A DNA stretch of 33,644 nt from Candidatus Omnitrophota bacterium (GCA_030632085.1 DAOVJY010000003.1:87809-121452); one strand, 5' to 3'. Positions 16,335 to 24,822 are shown, counted from the stretch's first letter. Numbers and translations are program-made. Notes: generated from the letters alone by a model not told the origin.

Positions 16335-17371
16335 ACATAGCTGTTTTTTGCTCAGGTAACGGTAGTAATTTACAAGCCATAATAAATTCTATTAAGTCCG
16401 GTAGGGTTAAAGCTAAAATAAAATTGGTGCTTTGCGATAAGAAGGAAGCTTATTGTCTTAGAAGAGCAAAAAAGGCAGGCTTGAAAACGGTTTTTATTGA
16501 CCCAAATTTATATAAAAGCCGCCAAGCCTTTGATGAAGAAGTTATAAAGTATCTCAAAGAAAATGAAATCAAACTAATAGTTTTGGCCGGGTTTATGCGC
16601 ATATTAAGTAATTACTTTGTGAAAAAATATCGCAATAGAATATTGAATGTTCATCCGGCTCTTTTACCGGCTTTTAAAGGCGCCAGAGGTATTAAGGATG
16701 CTTATAAGCAGGGGGTAAAAGTGACGGGAGTAACTGTTCATTTCGTTAACGAAAAACTTGACAGCGGGCCTATAATATTGCAAGATGCCGTTAAGGTTAA
16801 GACGGATGATACTCCAAAAAGTCTTGAGTTAAAAATACACAAATTAGAGCACAAGCTTTATCCTAAAGCTATTGATTTATTCGCAAGAGGCAAACTTAAA
16901 ATTAAGGGAAGTCTAGTGAAAATATTAACCTTAATTTTTTTAGTGTTACTTATGAGTATAGCCCCATTGCCAACCATACAGGCGGAAGATACATTTGTAT
17001 GCAGGGATTATTCAAGTTTACCCCCGGAGTTTTCTTTAGACCGCATTTACAGTGGCCATGAAAATCCTGAAAAAGAGTGGGATGCTTTTTTTCATGAAGA
17101 CTCCCCTTCCGAAAAAGAATTTTGGAGACCGTTAACGGAAGATGAACGCGCGCAAAAGAAAAAAGAATTAGCTTACACCTCGGTTAAGGCCGCGGCTGAA
17201 TTTTTTGATTCTATTTATATGCCCTATGTGTCGGCCGGTTTGTTTAATATTATTGGAACAGCTTATCAGATTGACGCGTATCAGCAAAATCTGAAAAAGA
17301 AGCATGGATTTAGTTTTGATGTTGATGTAGATGATCTTGAAGTGAATGTAAGATATGAAAGGATGTATTGA
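16331..17371 (+). CDS. purN: Phosphoribosylglycinamide formyltransferase fused in frame to a signal-peptide-led secreted domain
   Basis: Residues 1-195 are a full PurN, which transfers the formyl group from 10-formyl-THF to GAR in purine synthesis. FCSGNGSNLQAI is at the N-terminus, Asn106 and His108 are in LNVHPALLPAFKG, and Asp144 is in KLDSGPI, the same numbering as the E. coli catalytic triad. The frame then continues without a stop into a typical signal peptide (VKILTLIFLVLLMSIAPL then IQAED) and ~125 residues of unrecognised sequence. Val196 is a GTG (16916) with AAGGGA 6 bases upstream, so the second half may be made as its own secreted protein. A true fusion would be a PurN tethered to the inner face of the membrane with a periplasmic tail. 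The ATGA overlap with rsmI marks the upstream start. Confidence 0.88.
   Translation: MNIAVFCSGNGSNLQAIINSIKSGRVKAKIKLVLCDKKEAYCLRRAKKAGLKTVFIDPNLYKSRQAFDEEVIKYLKENEIKLIVLAGFMRILSNYFVKKYRNRILNVHPALLPAFKGARGIKDAYKQGVKVTGVTVHFVNEKLDSGPIILQDAVKVKTDDTPKSLELKIHKLEHKLYPKAIDLFARGKLKIKGSLVKILTLIFLVLLMSIAPLPTIQAEDTFVCRDYSSLPPEFSLDRIYSGHENPEKEWDAFFHEDSPSEKEFWRPLTEDERAQKKKELAYTSVKAAAEFFDSIYMPYVSAGLFNIIGTAYQIDAYQQNLKKKHGFSFDVDVDDLEVNVRYERMY
16916..17371 (+). CDS. Possible internal-start secreted protein within the purN ORF
   Basis: Starting at GTG 16916 (Shine-Dalgarno AAGGGA at 16904-16909), this would be a 151-residue protein with a signal peptide cleaved after TIQA. The mature part is acidic (YSSLPPEFSLDRIYSGHENP, EKEWDAFFHEDSP, then PYVSAGLFNIIGTAYQ and DVDVDDLEVNVRYERMY). 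I recognise no family. A hydrophobic stretch near AGLFNIIGTAY may be surface-active or membrane-associated. It lies in the same frame as purN with no stop between. Whether it is made separately, as a fusion, or both cannot be decided from sequence. Confidence 0.45.
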   Translation: MKILTLIFLVLLMSIAPLPTIQAEDTFVCRDYSSLPPEFSLDRIYSGHENPEKEWDAFFHEDSPSEKEFWRPLTEDERAQKKKELAYTSVKAAAEFFDSIYMPYVSAGLFNIIGTAYQIDAYQQNLKKKHGFSFDVDVDDLEVNVRYERMY

Positions 17372-17374
17372 TAA

Positions 17375-18775
17375 ATGGCGATTAAATTTGGAACATCCGG
17401 GTGGAGGGCAATTATAAGCGAAGAATTCACTTTTGGCAATGTGCGGCTATTAAGTCAAGCTGTCGCCAATTATTTAAAAAAAGCAGGTTTAGCTAAGAAG
17501 GGCATTATTATCGGCCATGATACCAGATTTTTGTCTTCTAACTTCGCGAAAGAAGCCGCTAGAGTTATTGCTTCAAATAATATAAAAGTCTATTTTCCTC
17601 AAAGATCAACCCCAACCCCAACCATTTCACATGCTATAGTTAACAAGAAATTAGGCGGCGCTATAATTATTAGCGCGAGTCATAATCCCGCTATATATAA
17701 TGGGTTTAAGATTTCAGCTGAGACCGGGGGGCCCTCTTCTAAAAAGGCAACCAAAAGCATCGAAAAAGAAGTTGCCGGACTTAAAGATAAAGATGTAAAA
17801 ATTAATGATTTATTAATAGCCAAAAATATCATAAGTTATGATCCGGCTCCGGCTTATTTTAAAAAATTGAAGCAAGTTTTAAATATCGCCAACTTAAAAA
17901 AATATAAAGTAAAAGTCGCGGTAGACTGCATGAATGGAATAGCAACCGGTTATTTAGATAAATTCTTAAGAGATTTGGGTTACAGAATAGAAGTGATTAA
18001 TGATAAGCTTGATCCGGTTTATGGGGGCAGGAATCCTGATCCTTCTCCTGAAAACCTATCTGAATTAATTAAATTAGTGAAAAAAAAGAAATACGCGATT
18101 GGCCTTTCGGTGGATGGTGATAGCGATCGCTTCGGTGTTATTGATAAAACCGGGGAATTTATTATACCGAATAAAATTATTGCTTTAATATTTTACTATT
18201 TAGCTCAAACCAGAAAGAAAATGGTAAACGTTACCAGAAGTGTTTCAACCACACATTTAGTAGATGAGATAGCCAAAGACTTTGGTTACAGTGTCATCGA
18301 AACTCCCATTGGCTTCAAGTGGGTAGCCGAGCAATTGCTTACCAAAAAATGTCTTTTAGGTGCGGAAGAGTCCGGTGGCCTTTCTATGGCTGGTCATATT
18401 CCGGAGAAAGATGGGCTTTTGGCTAATTTTTTGGTTGTAGAAGCTCTAGCATATTTTAAGAAGCCTTTAAAAAAGGTTTTAGATGAAATTCATCGTAAAT
18501 ACGGTTATTTTTACAATGAAAGAATTGATTTGAAAATGAGCTGGGATAAACAAACAAAATTTATGGAACGAATAGCTAAGAATCCCCCTAAGTCTATTGC
18601 CGGCGTTAAGGTTAGAGAGATAAACGCGCTGGATGGATTTAAGTTTATTTTAGAAAATAATGATTGGTTGATGTTTAGGCCCAGCGGAACAGAGCCGATG
18701 GTGCGTTGTTATATTGAAAGCAGGACAAAAAAAGGTTTTAGCGCTTTAAAGTCTCAAGTAAAACGGATGATTTGA
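17375..18775 (+). CDS. Phosphoglucomutase/phosphomannomutase family protein
   Basis: A 466-residue alpha-D-phosphohexomutase that interconverts hexose 1- and 6-phosphates through a phosphoserine. The catalytic serine is Ser102 in SASHNP. The Mg2+ loop is DGDSDRFG with Asp247, Asp249 and Asp251. The sugar-binding loop reads GAEESGGLS (the EESGG form is typical of broad phosphomannomutase/phosphoglucomutase members), and the phosphate loop is RPSGTEPMVR. The FGTSGWR N-terminus is diagnostic. The gene starts 3 bases after the previous stop and is the last of the long operon, followed by a terminator at 18802. Glucose and mannose specificity cannot be separated by eye; GlmM is less likely because of the GEESGG loop. 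Confidence 0.93.
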   Translation: MAIKFGTSGWRAIISEEFTFGNVRLLSQAVANYLKKAGLAKKGIIIGHDTRFLSSNFAKEAARVIASNNIKVYFPQRSTPTPTISHAIVNKKLGGAIIISASHNPAIYNGFKISAETGGPSSKKATKSIEKEVAGLKDKDVKINDLLIAKNIISYDPAPAYFKKLKQVLNIANLKKYKVKVAVDCMNGIATGYLDKFLRDLGYRIEVINDKLDPVYGGRNPDPSPENLSELIKLVKKKKYAIGLSVDGDSDRFGVIDKTGEFIIPNKIIALIFYYLAQTRKKMVNVTRSVSTTHLVDEIAKDFGYSVIETPIGFKWVAEQLLTKKCLLGAEESGGLSMAGHIPEKDGLLANFLVVEALAYFKKPLKKVLDEIHRKYGYFYNERIDLKMSWDKQTKFMERIAKNPPKSIAGVKVREINALDGFKFILENNDWLMFRPSGTEPMVRCYIESRTKKGFSALKSQVKRMI

Positions 18776-18801
18776 AGTTTTAGGTAATTAATTTAAAACC
18801 C

Positions 18802-18833
18802 GCCATTTCATTTAAGAAAGTGGCAATTTTTTT
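18802..18833 (+). terminator. Terminator after the phosphohexomutase gene
   Basis: GCCATTTC (18802-18809) pairs with GAAAGTGGC (18816-18824) apart from one bulged G, with a 6-nt A/T loop, followed by AA and seven T. It lies 26 bases after the stop and would end the long ndk-atp-pgm transcript. Confidence 0.75.
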
Positions 18834-18886
18834 GTTTACTTATAAAAAATTAGGCAACTCTTGAGAGCTGTTCTGAAAAAAAGCGA

Positions 18887-20494
<1,608 letters not shown>

Positions 20495-20520
20495 ATTTTT
20501 TGATAAGATTAAGTGTCGTT

Positions 20521-20597
<77 letters not shown>

Positions 20598-20618
20598 CTT
20601 ATAAGGAGGTAGATACTG

Positions 20619-21032
20619 GTGCCTTTTAGCGTGGCTTCAGTCATCAAATTTTTTTACCGCAAACCTCTCGAAAGGCGTAAATATTTACGCTTAGATATTC
20701 GTATACCTGTTTACTATTTCGTTATTCCTCAAGATCAAGAAGAAGAAATTAAGAAAAGCGCGCGTTATCACGCCCACACTAAAAATTTAAGCGGGGGAGG
20801 ATTATTGCTTGAAGTGCCGCTTATTCAGGATGAGTGTTTTTTTACGACCCACTTAATAAGGATTGAATTTGAACTAAAAAAAGGCAGTAAACCTCTAAGC
20901 GTTATTGCCCGTATGGTGGCCGTGGAGAAACCGAAACACGCAAACAACTATTATATGAGATTAGAGTTCGTGAAAATTACCGATGAAGACAAGAAGAAAA
21001 TTATTAATTTCGTTACTCATAAAACGAAGTAA
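20619..21032 (+). CDS. PilZ domain protein (c-di-GMP receptor)
   Basis: A 137-residue stand-alone PilZ protein starting at GTG 20619, 8 bases after a perfect AAGGAGGT (20603-20610). The c-di-GMP motifs are visible: RRKYLR (R20xxxR24) at the N-terminal switch and NLSGGG (D/NxSxxG) about 35 residues later. A GLLLEVP strand and the closing YYMRLEFVKITDED are typical. There is no signal peptide or membrane span. A related PilZ module is fused to an AMIN domain at 14323. It is directly followed, 4 bases on, by a lipoprotein gene that may share its transcript. Confidence 0.92.
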   Translation: MPFSVASVIKFFYRKPLERRKYLRLDIRIPVYYFVIPQDQEEEIKKSARYHAHTKNLSGGGLLLEVPLIQDECFFTTHLIRIEFELKKGSKPLSVIARMVAVEKPKHANNYYMRLEFVKITDEDKKKIINFVTHKTK

Positions 21033-21036
21033 GAAT

Positions 21037-21567
21037 ATGATAAAGTCAAAAAGAGATATAATAAATAAAGCGGGAAAAATTAAAATAGCGGTTGTTTGTT
21101 TACTTTTATTGTTAAATGGTTGCGGCCTTTTAGGAACGATTATTCAGCTAGCGCCTCTGGCCGCTATTTTTGTCTATTATTCAGCTCCCAGCGAAGTAAA
21201 AGATAGTGAATTTGCTTGTCTGAAAACCGTTGAATATTATAGGCAGAGTTCCGCGAATCAGAACGCCGTAAAAACCAAAAGCGAGTATTATATTTGCTTA
21301 GTTAGTATTGATGAGGGTAGCGTAAGAGAAGTTGTTAAATTGCCGGATAACGGTGATTATAATTTAGATAAGGCCGTTATTTATTTCGCGGAAAATAAAA
21401 TATGTTTAGTTTTGGATGAAGCGCAAGGAACTTGGCAAGCGGAATTAGACGGCAGTTCTTTTAGAAAAGTATCTGATGAGAAAGTAATACCGGCTAAGTA
21501 CATAAGAAGCAAGGCTAACTACGCAAAGTTACCGGCACCTGAAATCAAAGAAGTAACCCTTCCTTAA
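21037..21567 (+). CDS. Probable lipoprotein of unknown function
   Basis: A 176-residue protein from ATG 21037. An earlier in-frame start at 20983 would overlap the PilZ gene and put residues ahead of the signal peptide, so I take 21037. After a basic start (MIKSKRDIINKAGKIK) comes a hydrophobic run ending in LLNGC, a usable lipobox with the acylated Cys near residue 29. The following ~20 residues are again hydrophobic (IIQLAPLAAIFVYY). The mature part has beta-like sequence and no motif I recognise. It lies 4 bases after the PilZ gene and converges on the minus-strand channel gene, overlapping it by 4 bases at the 3' ends. Confidence 0.75.
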   Translation: MIKSKRDIINKAGKIKIAVVCLLLLLNGCGLLGTIIQLAPLAAIFVYYSAPSEVKDSEFACLKTVEYYRQSSANQNAVKTKSEYYICLVSIDEGSVREVVKLPDNGDYNLDKAVIYFAENKICLVLDEAQGTWQAELDGSSFRKVSDEKVIPAKYIRSKANYAKLPAPEIKEVTLP

Positions 21568-22340
21568 ATCCTGAGATATTTTCTGGAAAAACCCACAATA
21601 AAAAGAGGCGTAATAAATATGCCGCATAAAGATTCAAACATAACAACCACTTTTGTGAGGCCAACGGCTGTTACATCTCCAAAGCCTACAGTTGAAAAGG
21701 TGATAACGCTAAAATAGAGAGCGTCTGTGAAGCTTGGCCTGGAAATTATACCCTCATTAATGGAATGTCCGAGGCTATAGGAAATAGCTGATATAAATAT
21801 AATAATCACACAAGCTAAAAATGTTCTTGAGGGTTTTTCTCCGTGGCCCCAGACGAGGTAAGAAAAACCAAGCATGAGCCACAAGAAGAGTCTTTTAAAA
21901 GATGAAAAAACCCCTTTCTTCCCTTTTGATTTTGTTATCTGGTGAATTTTATTAGGTTTAAAAAGGCGATATGTAAGGTATTTTCTATAAGCTTCTTTGG
22001 ATTTATAAAGGCAATCGGATAAATTGATTAATTCGCGGTCTCTTTCATAATTAATAGCAGCTTGTTTATATAATAAGGAAGCATATTCAAAATCACCACA
22101 GTTGATCGCGTCTGCCGCGGCACGTTCATATAAAATGGCAGCGTTATGAAATCTTTTTTCGCCCGACTTAATTGACCAACAGCTCGCGGCCAGAGTAGAG
22201 CAAAGAGTTGCTTCTTTAAGGTTATTCTTTTCTCTATAGAGATGGCCGGCTTTTCTAAATAAAGGGTAGGCTTCAGTGTATTTCTCCTCAGAGAGTAACT
22301 TGTTTGCCTTTTCTTCCAATAAACGAGGGTCGTTTTTCAT
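21564..22340 (-). CDS. TPR-like repeat protein fused to a two-TM potassium channel domain
   Basis: A 258-residue minus-strand protein. Residues ~1-130 are helical TPR-like repeats (ANKLLSEEKYTEAYPLFRKAGHLY, AAILYERAAADAINCGDFEYASLLYKQA). A basic linker follows, then a hydrophobic stretch at ~149-163, TM1 at ~173-191, and a pore region with the selectivity filter TVGFGD at 217-222 (TFSTVGFGDVT) and TM2 to the end. The filter fits the Ion_trans_2 family of K+ channels. There is no RCK domain, so gating may come from the cytoplasmic repeats instead. It begins 21 bases after tRNA-Leu on the same strand and probably shares its transcript. The exact ion and ligand are unknown. Confidence 0.85.
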   Translation of the reverse strand: MKNDPRLLEEKANKLLSEEKYTEAYPLFRKAGHLYREKNNLKEATLCSTLAASCWSIKSGEKRFHNAAILYERAAADAINCGDFEYASLLYKQAAINYERDRELINLSDCLYKSKEAYRKYLTYRLFKPNKIHQITKSKGKKGVFSSFKRLFLWLMLGFSYLVWGHGEKPSRTFLACVIIIFISAISYSLGHSINEGIISRPSFTDALYFSVITFSTVGFGDVTAVGLTKVVVMFESLCGIFITPLFIVGFSRKYLRI

Positions 22341-22361
22341 AAATACCTATTATGCCTGAAA

Positions 22362-22449
22362 TGGTGCCGGAGGTGGGACTCGAACCCACACGAGGGGTTG
22401 CCTCACGCGATTTTGAGTCGCGCGCGTAAGCCAATTCCGCCACTCCGGC
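22362..22449 (-). tRNA. tRNA-Leu (CAA)
   Basis: On the minus strand an 88-nt class II tRNA with encoded CCA. The acceptor GCCGGAG pairs with CTCCGGC. The anticodon stem CGCGA/TCGCG holds loop CTCAAAA, giving anticodon CAA (codon UUG). A long variable arm (TGAGGCAACCCCTCG-type) is present, as expected for leucine. GGTTCGAGTCC forms the T arm. A minus-strand promoter lies at 22482-22510. Confidence 0.95.
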
Positions 22450-22481
22450 GTTCAAATTTAAAATACCAGAAACAATTCCAT

Positions 22482-22510
22482 ATTATAAAGCAATTATGAA
22501 GCATTATCAA
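22482..22510 (-). promoter_or_regulatory. Minus-strand promoter for tRNA-Leu and the channel gene
   Basis: Read on the minus strand: TTGATA (22505-22510), 17 bases, TATAAT (22482-22487). The tRNA 5' end is 32 bases downstream of the -10. It is divergent from the cdd promoter at 22542. Confidence 0.78.
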
Positions 22511-22541
22511 TCTAATTTTTCCTTTATTAATTAAGAAAAAA

Positions 22542-22570
22542 TTGACAATTTAAGAGGTTTACGATACAAT
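22542..22570 (+). promoter_or_regulatory. Sigma-70 type promoter for the deaminase gene
   Basis: TTGACA at 22542-22547, a 17-base spacer, and TACAAT at 22565-22570, leaving a leader of about 70 nt before ATG 22648. Confidence 0.78.
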
Positions 22571-22647
22571 TATACCAATATATTAAAGAAAATCACAGAA
22601 AAAGAGAATAATCGTATATTAATTGTTATATACAGGAAAACAAGAAA

Positions 22648-23052
22648 ATGAGCTATCTGAATATTGATGATACTGATCAAAAATTGATTGCGGCCGCGAC
22701 CGAAGTGATTGAGAAAAACTATTTAGAATTCCGGCATACGGTCGGCGCGGCGGTATTGTGTTCGTCCGGGGAAATATACACTGGGGTTAATATTGAATCG
22801 TGTGGATACGGTCCATGTGCTGAACCTATCGCTATTGGACGCGCCATAAGTGACGGTGAAAGAAAAATTGTAGCTATTGTTGCTGTAAGCGGCCAGTCCG
22901 AACCCCATGCAATTATGCCGCCATGCGGAAATTGCAGGCAGCTTTTATACGATTATGCTCCTGATTGTTGGGTCATAATTGTTCATAATTCAAAGATTGT
23001 TAAAATCAAGGCAAGAAACTTAATTCCCGATGCTTACGGGAATTTTAAATAG
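22648..23052 (+). CDS. Cytidine deaminase family protein (cytidine/blasticidin-S deaminase type)
   Basis: A 134-residue zinc hydrolase of the cytidine deaminase superfamily. Zinc ligands and catalytic Glu are visible: Cys57 and Glu59 in GPCAEPIAIG, and Cys93 and Cys96 in MPPCGNCRQLL. The GVNIESCGYGPCAE context is like tetrameric CDA. The sequence also resembles blasticidin-S deaminase relatives, so the substrate could be cytidine/deoxycytidine or a nucleoside antibiotic. It is monocistronic with its own promoter and no clear Shine-Dalgarno. It is followed by repeat-rich accessory DNA, and is divergent from tRNA-Leu. Confidence 0.88.
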   Translation: MSYLNIDDTDQKLIAAATEVIEKNYLEFRHTVGAAVLCSSGEIYTGVNIESCGYGPCAEPIAIGRAISDGERKIVAIVAVSGQSEPHAIMPPCGNCRQLLYDYAPDCWVIIVHNSKIVKIKARNLIPDAYGNFK

Positions 23053-23072
23053 CATATAATCAATTAGTCCAA

Positions 23073-23119
23073 CTGAGCCCTCGACTACGTGTTTCGAATT
23101 TGCTTAGTACTTCGCTCAG
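23073..23119. repeat. Degenerate inverted repeat of REP type
   Basis: CTGAGC (23073-23078) and GCTCAG (23114-23119) are inverted copies embedded in CCCTCGACTACG and TACTTCGCTCAGGG contexts. They resemble the CCCTTCGACT...GCTCAGGG palindromes scattered in many environmental genomes. It sits between the deaminase and the transposase gene. Confidence 0.4.
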
Positions 23120-23176
23120 GGTAGGTGAATTTGAGTGTTAGGTATAAAAAAAAAGGATAATTGTACATTAATCGTT

Positions 23177-23728
23177 ATGAAAAAAATAATGAATAAATAT
23201 CCAAAACGAAAACAAATTCGATTAAAAAATTATGATTACGCGAATAATGGATATTATTTTATAACCATCGGTTCAAAAAACAAAGAAAATATATTTGGTG
23301 AATATAATAAATGCGTAGGGGAGGGGCTTGCCTCCTCCCGTAATAATATACAATTATCAAAAATCGGTAAAATTATTGATAAACAATGGAATGATATACC
23401 CAATCAATGTAATAATATCGAATTGGACGAATATATTGTTATGCCTAATCATATTCATGGTATTTTGATTGTTAATAAAAATGATATCAATAAACGGGAG
23501 GGGGCAAGCCCCTCCCCTACGATATCAAATATCATCGGTTCGTTTAAATCAAAATGTTCCATCGGATATTTAAAATATATAAAACAAAATAATCTTGATA
23601 TTTCCGGACAAATATGGCAGCGGTCGTTTTATGACCATGTTATCAGAAATGAACGTTCGCTAAATGCTGTAAGAGAATATATTTCGAATAATCCTGAAAA
23701 CCGGGAAACGGAAAACTTCAAGATTTAG
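23177..23728 (+). CDS. REP-associated tyrosine transposase (RAYT, Y1/TnpA_REP family)
   Basis: RAYTs are IS200/IS605-like HUH single-strand transposases thought to move REP palindromes. From ATG 23177 the protein has 183 residues. An earlier in-frame start at 23135 lacks family support, and ATG 23189 is an alternative. Features are DYANNGYYFITI near the N-terminus, the HUH metal motif PNHIHGI with His92 and His94, and the nucleophile Tyr152 in QRSFYDHVIR followed by NERSLNAVREYISNNPENR. Two segments, CVGEGLASSRNN and REGASPSPT, are encoded by inverted copies of one 28-bp GC-rich repeat. The catalytic residues remain intact, so it may be active. No terminal ends of a mobile unit can be drawn with confidence. 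Confidence 0.9.
   Translation: MKKIMNKYPKRKQIRLKNYDYANNGYYFITIGSKNKENIFGEYNKCVGEGLASSRNNIQLSKIGKIIDKQWNDIPNQCNNIELDEYIVMPNHIHGILIVNKNDINKREGASPSPTISNIIGSFKSKCSIGYLKYIKQNNLDISGQIWQRSFYDHVIRNERSLNAVREYISNNPENRETENFKI
23314..23341 (+). repeat. REP-like 28-bp repeat inside the transposase gene, copy 1
   Basis: A GC-rich imperfect palindrome beginning CGTAGGGGAGGGG and ending CCTCCCGT. It lies in frame within the transposase ORF. Its reverse complement recurs at 23494-23521 with one mismatch. Confidence 0.85.
23494..23521 (-). repeat. REP-like 28-bp repeat inside the transposase gene, copy 2 (inverted)
   Basis: The inverted copy of the element at 23314-23341, matching at 27 of 28 positions. It begins ACGGGAGGGGG and ends CCCCTACG on the plus strand. 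The stretch between the two copies contains the HUH motif. Confidence 0.85.
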
Positions 23729-23796
23729 CTCATATTGAAAATCTGGGATAATAGAACAGCCTCTCCTAATAGCCCCATCCATAAAAATAACCAACT

Positions 23797-23817
23797 GTTC
23801 CACCGCCGCGGTGGAAC
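23797..23817. promoter_or_regulatory. Perfect palindrome upstream of the toxin-antitoxin promoter
   Basis: A 10-bp perfect inverted repeat (GTTCCACCGC / GCGGTGGAAC) around one central C, ending 10 bases before the -35 at 23828. Candidate roles are an operator for the antitoxin, a terminator-like stem for the transposase (no T run follows), or a stray mobile palindrome. Confidence 0.6.
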
Positions 23818-23827
23818 GAGGTTTGAA

Positions 23828-23856
23828 TTGACGAATACATTAGAATATGATACAAT
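23828..23856 (+). promoter_or_regulatory. Promoter of the toxin-antitoxin pair
   Basis: TTGACG at 23828-23833, a 17-base spacer, and TACAAT at 23851-23856, 37 bases before the antitoxin start. Confidence 0.8.
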
Positions 23857-23893
23857 ACAATCGAATACAAAAAATAAAAAAAGGAGTTGAAGT

Positions 23894-24136
23894 ATGTCTA
23901 AAGTGATAACATTACGATTATCGGAAGAAGAATATAAAGAAATATCAGCAATGGCTATGACAGAACACCGTCCTATTTCTAACTTTATTACAACTACCGT
24001 TCTTAGAGAAATAGAAGAATCGTGCTTTATTGATGCTATTGAAGCGGCCCAGATAAAGTCAGATAAGAAGCTCTTAGGGAAGTTAAAGGCGGGGCACAAC
24101 GACGTCAAAGGGATGAAAGGTCAATTCGTTGACTAA
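23894..24136 (+). CDS. Ribbon-helix-helix antitoxin (RelB/CopG-like)
   Basis: An 80-residue protein with an AAGGAG Shine-Dalgarno at 23881-23886. The N-terminus is a ribbon-helix-helix DNA-binding fold: strand VITLRLSEEE, helix YKEISAMAMTEHRPISN, then FITTTVLREIEE. The acidic C-terminal part (IDAIEAAQIKSDKKLLGKL) would wrap the toxin. Its last 8 bases overlap the toxin start, typical of a type II pair. It should repress its own promoter at 23828-23856, perhaps through the palindrome at 23797. Confidence 0.85.
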   Translation: MSKVITLRLSEEEYKEISAMAMTEHRPISNFITTTVLREIEESCFIDAIEAAQIKSDKKLLGKLKAGHNDVKGMKGQFVD

Positions 24137-24407
24137 TTTCAAACTATTTGAAACAGCCCAATTTCTAAAAAATCTTGAAGGAGAATTCGGCGGGCAACAG
24201 AAACGGATAAAAAGAAAACTTAGAAGTTACGTTTATCCCCAATTAAAACAACAACCCCATTTTGGCAAAAACATAAAAAAATTAAGAGATTATAAGCCGG
24301 AAACATGGCGATATAGAGTAGGTAATTATAGGTTTTTCTACGAAATAGACGACCACAAAAAAATTATCTTTATGATATCCGCAGATAATCGCGCGAATGC
24401 TTATTAA
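24129..24407 (+). CDS. RelE/ParE-family toxin
   Basis: A 92-residue basic protein that starts at TTG 24129, overlapping the antitoxin by 8 bases, with AAAGG a few bases upstream. The fold follows RelE/ParE: FETAQFLKNLEGEF, basic helices (QQKRIKRKLRSYVYPQL), then KKLRDYKPETWRYRVGNYRFFYEID and IIFMISADNRANAY. The WRYRVGNYRFFY strand pair is diagnostic. RelE members cut mRNA at the ribosomal A site and ParE members poison gyrase; the sequence leans to RelE, but this is not settled by eye. The weak TTG start would keep toxin below antitoxin. Confidence 0.88.
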   Translation: MTNFKLFETAQFLKNLEGEFGGQQKRIKRKLRSYVYPQLKQQPHFGKNIKKLRDYKPETWRYRVGNYRFFYEIDDHKKIIFMISADNRANAY

Positions 24408-24554
24408 AACTCTTATATTTTTTATCACAAAATACATAAATTCTAAGAGCCAATCAAGCGAATCCCGAAGTGACGAAACCGCTGATTTTCGTCTTGGATG
24501 CTGTGTTGCGTGATTTTGTGTGTGTATCGAATTGCGGGTGGTTTTGTGCCTGCA

Positions 24555-24574
24555 CCGAACCCTATGTGGTTCGG
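24555..24574 (-). repeat. Hairpin directly after tRNA-Ala
   Basis: CCGAACC (24555-24561) and GGTTCGG (24568-24574) form a 7-bp inverted repeat touching the CCA end of the minus-strand tRNA-Ala. It could be a tRNA 3' processing stem or weak terminator (no T run). A second 7-bp stem, GACGAAA/TTTCGTC, lies at 24472-24493 in the same gap. Nothing else is visible between the toxin and the tRNA. Confidence 0.5.
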
Positions 24575-24650
24575 TGGTGGAGCTGAGGGGGCTCGAACCC
24601 CTGACCCCCACGCTGCCAGCGTGGTGCTCTCCCAGCTGAGCTACAGCCCC
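24575..24650 (-). tRNA. tRNA-Ala (GGC)
   Basis: A 76-nt minus-strand cloverleaf with encoded CCA. The acceptor GGGGCTG pairs with CAGCTCC and contains the G3:U70 pair that defines alanine identity. The anticodon loop CTGGCAG gives anticodon GGC. The D arm GCTCAGCTGGGAGAGC and T arm GGTTCGAGCCC are normal. Confidence 0.97.
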
Positions 24651-24669
24651 AATTAAGTTATAAGAAACA

Positions 24670-24699
24670 AGTATAAAGTCATACCCTTATGACTTGCAA
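24670..24699 (-). promoter_or_regulatory. Candidate minus-strand promoter for tRNA-Ala with an internal palindrome
   Basis: On the minus strand TTGCAA (24694-24699) is followed after 18 bases by TATACT (24670-24675). The spacer is an 8-4-8 palindrome, AAGTCATA / TATGACTT at 24676-24695. The tRNA 5' end is 20 bases downstream of the -10. Confidence 0.45.
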
Positions 24700-24822
24700 C
24701 TTGATTTATTTTTAGTGCCGGTAATTTCTATCTTTTACTAACATACCATTTGAAGACATTAAATATAGCATCCATTTAGTGCCTTGTCAACGATTTTTAA
24801 CCGGAATGTTTGTCAATTTGCC

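Noticed and set aside
20983-21036. Upstream start for the lipoprotein ORF
   Set aside because: It would overlap the PilZ gene by 50 bases and put 18 charged residues before a normal lipoprotein signal peptide. ATG 21037, placed 4 bases after the PilZ stop, is better.
23135-23176. Upstream start of the transposase ORF
   Set aside because: The added residues have no family counterpart; RAYT similarity begins just after ATG 23177/23189.
23314-23521. CRISPR-like repeats
   Set aside because: There are only two copies, inverted relative to each other and inside a transposase ORF, without spacers of regular size.
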